DNA from: Protula sp. h YS-2021
Lineage: Eukaryota; Annelida; Polychaeta; Sabellida; Serpulidae
Direction: 5' to 3'
DNA: 64,000 nt
NCBI GenBank assembly: GCA_949752745.1
Contig: OX457027.1
Span: 59,264,342-59,328,341, forward strand
The notes under the pieces are model-generated. The model was given only the letters and a program-made list of their open reading frames with translations. It ran no database searches and had not been told where the DNA came from. Of the stretch, positions 28,213 through 38,599 are shown piece after piece. Position 1 is the stretch's first letter. The number at the start of each line of letters is the position of its first letter. Made by a program: the position numbers and the translations under genes.

Positions 28213-28585
28213 AATAAAGCTTTTAAAATGCTAGAAATATTTCGAATGTCTAGAAACAAACTTTGAATTTATTTTTTGTTTTCTGCACTCTATCAGTTTA
28301 GAAAGTATCTAAACAAATGCATGATCATGAAAGTAAGTAAAATGAAACCACCAGTTTTTTTTTAAATGCAAAAAATAAACAATACCAAGATTATATCTAT
28401 TTTTCTTTATAAATCCAATATATTTCGCTTCACTTATGCGAAATCATTTCAAATAATTTAAATGGCGTTTGGTTAATGTTGTTTAAGCAATGCAACAAGC
28501 TTTATAACATATAGTGCATAAAGCAACAAATAAATTCAAAATTTGTTTCTAGACATTCAAAACATTTCTAAAAGCCGTATAAAAA
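28213..28585. mobile_element. Small inverted-repeat element (MITE-like)
   Basis: Left arm (GAATGTCTAGAAACAAACTT, then TGAATTTATTTTTTG) is repeated inverted at about 28518-28575 (AAATTTGTTTCTAGACATTC). Arms are about 50 bp around roughly 250 bp of AT-rich interior. No target duplication resolved and no coding content. Confidence 0.6.
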
Positions 28586-28781
28586 GTATATCCATTCTTT
28601 CTAAACAGAAACAAATATGAACTAGAACATCGGTGCACACCTATACCATTCCAGTGAGTATAGTGTTTGTTGTGAAGACAGCGTGTCAAAAAAAAAAACT
28701 AGCGGTTAAAGTCGCGTGCGTAACAAACTGATTATCGCGAAACTTATTTTTTTACACAATACATTATTTATGTACCATTTG

Positions 28782-30235
28782 TATGGAATGCCATTTTAAC
28801 ATTTAATGCTTATTTTTGATATCAAAATATATTTAGAGATATCAATAAATCAATTTAGATCTCATTAATTTATATTTTGCTATCTATAATTGAATTTTAG
28901 ATGGCAAAAATTTATTTTTGAGATCAAAAAATCAATTTTACAAACCTAAAAAATCTTACGGGAGACACACATTCACATAAAATATAACGAATCGTCAATT
29001 AAATTTTAGAGATGAAAATTTGAATTATTGAGATCAATAATAACAACATAATTTTTGATCTCAAGAATTGCTTCTTTTCTGTACAGTAAAAAATTTAAAT
29101 AAAGATTCTGTATACAAGGACAGCCATTATTTATTTACAGATGTGCGTTCTGAATTTTTTATTAAAAAAAATAGACTGATATTTTGATATCAAGAATCAG
29201 TTTTTGAGATCAAAAAAGCGTTTGCAGATTTCAAAATACAAATAAAAAATGTATCAGTCTGAAATAATGATATCTGAAATAAATTCTTGATATCAATATA
29301 TAGAAAATCAATTAGTGAGCTCAAAATTAATATTTTGCTCTCAAATATTTAATTTTTGCTATCAAGAATTGAATTTTTGATCTCAAAAATCAATTTAAGA
29401 TATCATTAAATCATTTTTGATATCAATAAATATTTCTTGATATCTCTAAATATTTATTGATATCAAAAATTATTTTTTTGAGATCAAGAATACATTTAGA
29501 GATATCAAGAATACAATTACAGATAGCAAAAATGATTTCTTGATATCAAAATATGGATTTATTTTTATAAATCAATGAATATTTAGAGATACCAAGAAAT
29601 ATTTATTGATATCAAAAATGATTTATTGATATCTAAAATTGATTTTTAGGATTAAAAATTCAATTCTTGATAGCAAAAATGAAATAGTTGAAAGCAAAAT
29701 CCCAATTTTGAACTCAATAATTTATTTTCCTTCTGTTAAGATCAAGAATTTATTTCAGATATCATTATTTCAGAATTTGACTTTTTGAAATATGCAAACG
29801 ATTGTTTGAATTCAAAAATAAATTTTTGATATCAAAACATCGGTCTATTTTTTATATGAAAAATTCAGAAGGACACATCTGTGAATAAAATAATGACTAG
29901 TCCTTGTATACATGATCTTTCTTTTAAATTTTTACTGTACAAAAAGAAGCAATATTTGAGATCAAAAATTGTTGTTTTTATTGATATCAATAATTCAAGA
30001 ATTTATCTTCAAAATGTAATTAAAGATTCGTTAAATTTTCTATAAATCTGTGTCTCCCTTAAGATTTTTAAGTTTGTAAAATTGATTTTTTGCTCTCAAA
30101 AATACATTTTTATCATCTAAAATTCAGTTATTGATAGCAAAATACAAATTAATGAGATCTACATTGATTTATTGATATCTTGAATCATATTTTGATACAA
30201 AAAATAAGCACTAAATGTTAAAACGGCATTCCATA
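28782..30235. mobile_element. TGGAATGCC foldback element, copy C (full length)
   Basis: About 1.45 kb. Both ends are TATGGAATGCC, inverted. Left and right arms are reverse complements over at least about 430 bp. Paired phrases include GTAGATCTCATTAATTTGTA, TCAATTTTACAAACTTAAAA, GGGAGACACA, GTATACAAGGAC and GAATTTTTxATxxAAAAAATAG. The middle (about 29250-29750) is packed with GATATC, GAGATC and TAGCAAAA motifs. No open frame of note. Flanking TA fits a TA-duplicating superfamily; autonomous partner not identified. Confidence 0.85.
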
Positions 30236-30359
30236 ATTACACACACAAAAAAACAGTTTAACTAAGAAACAACTGAATAAGATAAGTCAGAAAAAGATTC
30301 AGCACGTCACGGTTCACTTGACACGGCAAAAGTGACAAAATATCGAGTTACGTCTCTCA

Positions 30360-30850
30360 ATGATGCGTGTATCCGCCGTTGTCGTTGATGACTGCTGTAC
30401 ATCTGCGACGAACCACTCGATCCAAAGCATACCAAATGTGTTCTGTGGGTGACAGATCGAAAAAAAAAGCGTGTCAAAATATCAATCTCACTTGCTTAAG
30501 TGTAAAACAAACCCACTCTCACCGTACGAGAACGCGCGTTTTCTTGTTGAAAAATGGGGGTGTTTTGACCAACTGAGGCCACAACGCACGGTTCAAGGTT
30601 TGCTGTGGATTCAGTTCGACTGGCAGATTTCCCTTGGTGACACGAAATTCAGTCCTTCATCCGAAAGCAATTTCGCCTCAGACCGCGACGTTATAGCATC
30701 CGTGCGGATCGTGCTCATGTACGCACGCGTCGCTAAAGCGCGCACCCGACCTACGCCAATTGCGCAAGCAGCCATCAGAAAAATGAGACACAAACGTGAT
30801 TGGTCAGCAAAAGGATATGTATACCATTTATTTTGTCTCGAACGTTTGCG
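30360..30850 (-). pseudogene. Second Tc1-type transposase remnant
   Basis: Minus-strand fragments in several frames. AKLLSDEGLNF resembles the first catalytic Asp block. FQQENARSRTVRV resembles the second Asp block, with Asp changed to Glu. DLSPTEHIWYALDRVVRRR is the Glu block. These motifs differ from those of the element at 15036, so this is another Tc1 lineage. No ends were found. It abuts the end of foldback copy C. Confidence 0.75.
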
Positions 30851-32593
30851 ATTGCCTACCGATTGACCTTAAACGTGCATTTATTTGTGTGGCACGAGTA
30901 TTGTTTATATTGCACTACCCACACAAAAGGCGTGACAATGATCGCGTTATTTAATACAAAAGACAATATATCAATTAAAGTGATTTTCCTTATACAAATG
31001 AAGGGTAAGAAAAGAAGCATATTGCTGTCATCGAAATTAAGAGAAGGAGCCTTAAAACACCATAAATCGAAAAGCCGCAAAAAACATTGAACGCTTGTTT
31101 GTTGTTGAGTAATTGTTTTAAACAGAATATGGTTGAATTTTCTGAAAAGTCTAACTGTTCGACCAACAGGTATCTGTGTATTTACTTTAAAGTAGACTCA
31201 GTAAATTTCCTGCAGCATCACAAACAGTGACCAAACACATACACTGTGAAATATGCTCTTTAGTTTCCATACTCGCTCTGAGCAGTGATTGGGCAGTGCA
31301 GAAAAAAATCACAAAAAAAGAAACAATCTTCACCAGATACATCTTCGGGGGCTAATTTTATTATCTGAATGCGCTGTGAAAAAAGTAATAAATAAGTTGT
31401 TTGACCTTTTGACTTCTGTTAGTCTTTATGTCCCCAAAACTAACCCTCTCAAGCGGGTGTCTACGTTACGATAATTTTTCGAATGCTTCAAGAAATTAAA
31501 CCTAGTGAAAAGTGATGAACAAAAGCTATAGCAGGTGATTCATCTTCTGCTAAGGTTAATCATTGCTAAGGCTAAGCAAGGTTTTCTACAAGCGTAATCA
31601 AATCGGCAAACGCTGTCAAAAGTTAATGCTAGGCAGGCGGTCCGACGCTCAGGGTGAAAAAATCAATGTCTTCCACCACGCATGGGCGATATCGTAAGAA
31701 TATCTGGATCATGTGTCATGTCATTCTGGCATAGCGGAAACCTGAGAAGTTCTGACATTACTGTATTTGCAATTTCTGCCTTGATTTTCAAATCATATTT
31801 CCAACACATATTTATTTCCGCTGAACACAAACACTAGTCTTTCCGACTATAATGCTGGGCGGTTGCTTATTAGCACAGTACCACTAAGTAAACGAATAAA
31901 ATAAACGACCTCGTCAAGGCCGGTTGGGGGTGAAAACAACAAAAATAGCGAAAAAACGACTGCATGAACACTCTAGCTCTCATACAATAATGAGCGTTTG
32001 CACACCTGTTTCATCTGGCCATGGTGAAGTATGAACGTAACAAAATTGAGCATGGGGGAGGGGGATACAACATAGGCGTAACCACTGGGGGCGGGGCCTC
32101 AGCCTCCCCACCCCCAACTTTTCAGAGTGGGGGGGGGGGGGCATAGTATCCCTCGGCCCCCTCCCATGACGAAAGTTTGCCTCCCCTTTCCCCCCCCCCC
32201 CCCCCGCAGTTGTAAAAACGTGGATACACCTTTGTTTCGTCTCCAACCAAATTGCTCAGTGGACCATAAGATCCGTTTGAACAGTTTTTGAAATAGTGTC
32301 TATTTCTTCCCTATTGTTATTTAACTTCACTTCAACATAAGTACTTAAAAATTCATTTAGCAGCTAACATATTGCAGTTATAATGCCAATCGGCTACATT
32401 TCATTATTACGCTAGTTTGAAACACTACATTGCAAGTAATCAATCAACGCTCCTCAATTGATATCTTTGAGAAGTTTTTCTATTTGTTTAACTAAAACTC
32501 CACTACTTTCCTTTCGAAACATATCAGAAAACAAACTTTTAATATAAAAGTTTAATAGCATTTAAGGTGACTGTTTTCAAGCTACAAGAGCAA
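30851..32593. other. Intergenic, with a G/C-run dispersed repeat
   Basis: No gene recognised. At about 32040-32220 lies a GC-rich stretch with GGCGTAACCACTGGGGGCGG and long G and C runs, typical of a dispersed repeat. A plus-strand frame 30800-31090 is shared with the Tc1 remnant region and has no domain signature. The 3' untranslated region of transporter B enters from the right. Confidence 0.5.
32551..32556 (-). terminator. Candidate polyadenylation signal ATTAAA of transporter B
   Basis: Minus-strand ATTAAA about 40 bp after the stop codon of transporter B. It is the closest hexamer, and a variant one. Confidence 0.4.
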
Positions 32594-35500
32594 TTATAGT
32601 GTCGTTTCTTGTTTTTGCTGTTTTCGCTTGTGTATAAAATAAACACAAAGCGAAAGAAATGCTCCAATAATAGCCATGACTCCGACGACGAGAAAAGGTA
32701 TGTTGTAATTCCCAGTGAAGTCAAATATCCACCCTGAAAAAGCATAAACAAAATGTAATAAGACTGTAATAATAAACCTTAAAGGTTTGAGATTTAAAAG
32801 TTGACAAGTTGAAAACGCTCTTAGTAGATTCCTTAAGTATCATTACTAGAAATCCTGTTCGTGCAAATATCAAGTGTGGGCAGTTCTCTCTTGAGATTAT
32901 GATATACAGTAAAACCTGGTTAATTTGGACAGCTTTGGAACTGATAAAATTTGTCCGGATTAGCACTGTGTCCATATTAATCGGGTTATGCAGTAATGAT
33001 TTCAACATAGAATTTTTAAGTTTAACGGAACTGAATGATCATTTGCAGTGAGCGATTCTGGTCAACTTGAATTGAGAACAGAGAATTATCCCTGTATCAG
33101 AAAATTATGGCATGTTAAAATTATTCGAATTGAAAGTTCATTGACTCTGTAAAAACAGAAGGGAACATTTATTTCGCGTTTAGTGCCTCCCTTGTTTCCA
33201 TTAAAACAGCACGCGGATAAACACCGCTCGCCCAAAAGTGAAGATGAAGTTAAGGATGGGCAGAAAACTGACATACAAAACAGTAAGGGCGAGGGACCCC
33301 GTACCACATGATTTCCCAACATATCCTTCAACAAGATTTACAGAATAATGTTTCCATTTTCAGTTTCGATTAACAATATTATTGAGTTAATTTGAAAAAT
33401 ACCAGGCGCTTAAGCACATAACCACACACGAACAGCAGTCGCTTGCCTGAATTGCACAGTTTATACAAACAGCAAAACTACAACTGAGCCAGAAAATTTG
33501 TGCCCGGTGTCCGAAAAAGGGAGGTGTCCAAATTATCCAGGTTCGTAATGCATAGAAACCAATGGAAAATCCAAAAGGGCTAAAATATTTTCTACGATTT
33601 AGGGAGCTGTCGGCATTATACAGGTTTGTTCGGAGGCAGTTTTTACTGTAGGGGTGTTTTAACAAGTGCGTCTAATCAACGGACTTTGATATCTTATTTT
33701 TGAGAATGCATGAAATGGAGTTGCGAATTTTGCTATATATCATTTGCATTAACCTGTGATGGGTGTGGCTAAAAATCCCGGGATGGCGGCAAAAACGTTG
33801 AACAGTCCTTTTGTTCTTGCAATTTTGTCGACCCCGAATAAGTCTACAAGCACCACATTGGCCATCAGTGTTGTCGTCCCTGTCGTGAAACAAAACAGAT
33901 TTTTGAGGAAAACAATTCACAATACCGTACATTGAAACAGCTCAGATTATCAGATTGTTGCAGATTTTTGGATAACAGTAAGAAAACCATAAGAGTTAAA
34001 TCTTGAAAACAATATCTTACACAGCTGAGAGTTGTTCAAGGGAAAACATCAAATTACAACTCATTTAATGTTACAACAGATATAATGTTTGTCTTACCTT
34101 GCGCAAATCCGTTTATTCCGGAAAATATACTTGTATAAATGAAGGAGATGCCGAAGACTAACGCACAGGAAGCGATTCCGGAAATAAATATTGCAAGTGA
34201 ATAGTACAATGTTCTGTTTACACGTTTGAAGTTTCCAATTATCCCTGATACAAAACGAGCTATAATAGAGCATACTCCGGCAATCGACAGCAAAAGTGCT
34301 GCGCTGTGCCGGTCCATTCCCTCGTGTACCATTCTACTTGGCAGTTGTCTGTAAAAAGCCATGTTGTTGAACTTGAATAAAACAAAGCCAGCGCAAAACA
34401 GCACAAATGTGATATCAGAAAGCATACTAAAATCGAATATTTTCTTAATCACTTCTTTAAACCCCCGAGCCTTTTTCTTGGAATGTTTCGGGGGTCTAAA
34501 ACCACATGCCAATGCGAACGTATTTAAGAATATAGCACTGAACACTAATAATGCTCCTCTCCAACCGAATGCATCTATGAGATACTGGACAATGATTGGT
34601 CCGAATACTAGACCCATAGATTTGCCTATCATTGAAATGGCAGTTGCAATGGAACGGTTTCTGTTGAAATGCTGCTGTACGATCACTTGGCAACACAGGT
34701 TCAACATGCTTAAACCTATACCTGCAAATAAAAACACAATTTTCAATTAATATAGTTAAATAAAACTGATTGAAGAAAACAATTAACCCATTTAAACAGA
34801 GTAACTTTACAAAAATAGATTTCATGTCACAAGAATTTACTACCATGTGTTGAAGTAAAGTGAAATGTAAGACCATATATACCTTCTTAATGTGACAGTA
34901 AATCAAAAACGAGTGTTTATGGAATGCCATTTTCACATTTATTAGGTAATTATTGATATCAAGAATTAAATTTTGCTGCCTGTTATTATATTTTTGATAG
35001 CTCTAAACAAATTTTAGACTTCAAAAATGATTTTTAATATCTCTAAATTCATTTTTGATTTCAAAACATAATTGTTGATATCAGTGACTATTTAGAGATG
35101 TCAAAAAATATTGATATCAAAAATAATTTAAAGTGCCTAAAATTGATTTTTAGAAATCCAAACTCAAATTTTTGATAGCAATAATTAATATTTGATAGTG
35201 AAATCTCAATTTTAAGCTCAAGAATTTGTTTTCTTGTAATTGTTATCAAGAATTTATTTCAGATAGCATTAAGTTCGGAATGAGACTTTTTTATATTTAT
35301 ATCTATATTTTGAAAGCTGAAAATGATTTTTGATCTTAACATAAATGTTGATATCAGTGACTATTTAGAGATATCAAAAATATTTATTGATATCAAAAAT
35401 AATTTAAAGTGCCTAAAATTGATTTTTAGAAATCCAAACTTAAATTTTTGATAGCAATAATTAATATTTGATAGTGAAATGTATATTTAACATTCAGCAT

Positions 35501-36241
35501 TAAATCTTAAAACTTTAAGGCATTCCAAATGTGTTCTCCATCACATTTCATAAGATGAGAGAGGATTTTCTGTCGAAGTCAATACACAGCAAAGTAAACT
35601 GTTTGTGACGGACGCAAAAAAGTTGAAGTATTTTCATGTGAACGCAATGTACAGATATGATTTTTCTTACCAGTGACTATTCCATAAGTGCAATAGAGGT
35701 AGAGAATATTCGGTGCAAAGGCACTAGCTGCAATTCCCATAGTAACTATTATACTTCCGACCAGTGCAACAATTCTGCAACCATAGATCTCAATGGGAGA
35801 GCTTGTTATAATCCCCAAAAACTGCTGAAGTCCATTTTGAAGCGATCCTATCCAGCCGGCAGCCCCTTTAGATGTGCCAAAATACTCGGAAAATTCTATA
35901 TAAAATATTGGAAATGCTATCCAAAACATCCCAAGCAGCATATTACTGGGGGTGACAACCAGCAAAATAAACCAGCTCTCCTCTTCTTCTGTCTTGGGAT
36001 CGTCTGTGGGTGGTACAGATTTGCCATTCGCATTCTCGTTTGAAATACTGACAACATTGGGCGCGCTCGAAGCATAAAGCGTTGAGGATTCTTGCAATAG
36101 CAAAGGATCACGGCCCTGACTGTAGCGGGTGAGGGAGGCTACTCGGGGGCGACGAATGCCATCATCCCTGCTGTCATGGGCTGTCATGTTGACCTGTTCA
36201 AAAGAACCTGAGCCTCCTTGAAACGTGTTTCTATTATCCAT
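32594..36241 (-). CDS. SLC16-like monocarboxylate transporter B
   Basis: Four coding exons on the minus strand: 36241-35671, 34721-34098, 33879-33754 and 32733-32594. They give 486 aa, all introns in phase 1. Exons 2, 3 and 4 have exactly the same lengths as in transporter A (624, 126, 140 bp). N-tail of about 90 residues, then MLLGMFWIAFPIFYIEFSEY and AAGWIGSLQNGLQQFLGI. The segment 4/5 loop carries QQHFNRNRSIATAISMIGKS. Basic cytosolic loop PPKHSKKKARGFKEVIKK. LPSRMVHEGMDRHSAA and IIARFVSGIIGN in the second half. Exon 4 ends in a basic/Gln-rich tail (HKRKQQKQE). Twelve membrane segments, MFS. As in A, the DGGWGW signature is absent (EESWFILLV). A recent-looking tandem duplicate of A; substrate unknown. 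Confidence 0.92.
34918..35527. mobile_element. TGGAATGCC foldback element, copy D
   Basis: Inside intron 1 of transporter B. Begins TATGGAATGCCATTTTCACA; the right end reads AAGGCATTCCA. It contains an internal direct duplication of about 130 bp (around 35085-35205 and 35345-35480; shared GATATCAGTGACTATTTAGAG and CTAAAATTGATTTTTAGAAA). The most diverged of the four copies. Confidence 0.75.
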
Positions 36242-37844
36242 TATGCTTCATATATAACTGTTAGAATTCAATTTCGCTTCCAGAACTGATACAAGCAGAA
36301 CCAAATCAGTTGCCTAGACAACAGCATAAAAATAATTAGTCTCGTAATGATTAGTGGTGAATTACAGGTTTCCAGAAGCTTAACTCTGTTATTTCATTGA
36401 CATATACCATTTAAAACATCTAACACCACAAATCCACAATGCAACGTCCTTTCGACGCATCAGATCAATATGCCATTTTAGTACACAGTATTGCACTGCA
36501 ATGGAATGGATTGCACAAGCTTTGTTACATTGGTACTGGAGTGATTGTGCAAGAGGAAATGTGTTTCCTTATCATTTGTAGTACATCTTACGCCACATGA
36601 CTTAACCTCCAGGTGCATAATACTTACATTACTTAAATATCAAAACGTCGCCATTTTGAAGTTATCAGTGTTCGTGTAGATAAGATATCATTTGGCTTGG
36701 TCTTATATCCGTATTTAAGTATGCTGTACTGCTAAAAGTGAATGAACAGCAAAATAGAAATAAAAATGACGAAAAATAACTCCATTACCGAGTTACTGAA
36801 ATCTGAAATCACAAATAAAAAGACAACCGGTCAGGTCTAAACAATTTTGAGTAAAGGAAGAAATCGACAGGTGGGCCTGGTGTATCAAGAGTAGTAGATA
36901 TGAAATGAGACTTCTGGACACCGTTGGTAAAATGTATGGACGAGACTTCTGGCTAGTCCCCACTCTTCTCCCTCCCGTACGGTAAGTGACCGACCCAGGG
37001 GCGAAAATCAGATGTATGCAGTTTTACGTTTCGGACAATTCTGGTCATTTTGGTTTTTACTGATGGCGTCATTGATGACGTCATTTATCAAAATTTCAAA
37101 CACATTTAACTTCAAAAGTACTGGACGGATTCCAACCATTTTTTCATCATAGTGTTTAGTGAGACTAAAAGTTTTTTATTAATGACGTCATTGATGACGT
37201 TAATTATCAAAATTTCAAACGAGCATTAGTTCAAAACTACTGTAGTTTCCATAATTTACCATCAGCACAGTGAAGTGATAACATGTGATTGCCTTTCGTA
37301 AAGAAAGAGGACTTATTACTTGCCGTGTTTGCTTCAGTGTCTTCAATAATCCCGAACAGTATGCAGATCATACATGCGATGATACATATACTCGTGCAGG
37401 ATCAATGCAAACATACATGTAAAAACATTAATTGATGAGTCAGATCAACCTTCTGCAAAAAACAAAAAAAAAAAACAAACAAACAAACAAAAGAAGACAT
37501 AAACAAAGAAACAAGTAAAGAAGGATTTATGTGTGTATAAAAAGAAGAACAAGCTTTGGTGGACATGCAAATCAAGAAGTGTTTCAACCTAAAAATGAAT
37601 CCGACTTGCTACTGGCAATGCGGCAGCAAGAAATCGCATCACACCACATGTAGAAGATAGATTAGACAATGGAATTAAATAGTACCTTGTCGTTTTAGCT
37701 CGAACATGTGGATAACACCCATCTGGGCACTCAGACTTTTAGAGCATTCAATAAAATAGATATTAACTAGACCGAAATTCGCACAGCGAATTAGAACTCA
37801 CTTGGAATGATAACTTAAAACGGAAGGTAGATGATATTGCTGTT
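36242..37844. other. Upstream flank of transporter B
   Basis: Should hold the 5' region of transporter B. It contains a direct duplication about 115 bp apart (about 37060-37105 and 37180-37220) with GTCATTGATGACGT and TTATCAAAATTTCAAAC, each including palindromic TGACGTCA-like sites, and an AAAC-repeat near 37470. No gene recognised. Confidence 0.5.
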
Positions 37845-37894
37845 TGTTAACGATTTTCACATGTCTGAATGATTTTCACATGTCTGAATTTTTA

Positions 37895-38560
37895 TCAGGT
37901 GCACCACTTCAGATGACCGTTCATACATGTTCCTCGTTTGGTTGGTCTAGCTTCAGCGGTCTTGGAGGAGATGTCTGGAAACCGATTGTTTTATCTCCTA
38001 CTTCCGGTTTGGGACTCGAAAGTGACCTAGAGGTCAAGGACGCCGGAAGTTATACATTACGTATCGTCGTATAGGGGGTGGAGGTTGAAAATGAGGTCAA
38101 AATTGCTGTATCTCTTACCACATTCGAGATAAAGGCCAGCTTCGGGTTTGGGGCTCGAAAGTGACCTAGAGGTCAAGGACACCGAAAGATATACCTTACG
38201 TATCGTCGTATAGGAGGTGGAGGTCGAAAATGAGGTCTCTTACCGTTTTCGAGATGAATCGTCGTTTTTCTTAAATAACGTTTTTCGCGGTTTGGTCAAA
38301 AGGTCAAAATTTTTATCGGGTGCTTCAGATCACATTCCTTTATATATGTGCCACGTTTGGCCTTTCTAGCTTCAACGGCCTTGCTGTAGATGTCTGAAAA
38401 CCGACTGACCTTTTTCGTGATTTGACTTTGACCAGTAAGGTCAGGGTTAAAAATTTTTATCAGGTGCACCACTTCAGATGACCCTCCATACATGTGCCAA
38501 GTTTGATTGGTCTAGCTTCAGCGGTCTTGGAGGAGATGTCTGGAAACCGATTCGGGAGAA
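37895..38560. repeat. Dispersed repeat block rich in AGGTCA
   Basis: Three direct copies of a phrase beginning AATTTTTATCAGGTGCACCA and ending TTGGAGGAGATGTCTGGAAA, at about 37890-37985, 38310-38400 (diverged) and 38450-38550. Between them are GTGACCTAGAGGTCAAGGAC copies (38022, 38159). The last copy borders the PolB remnant, which may have been inserted next to or together with it. Confidence 0.8.
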
Positions 38561-38599
38561 GAAGAAGAAGAAAAATTTTAAAAAGCGAGGAAAAAAAAT

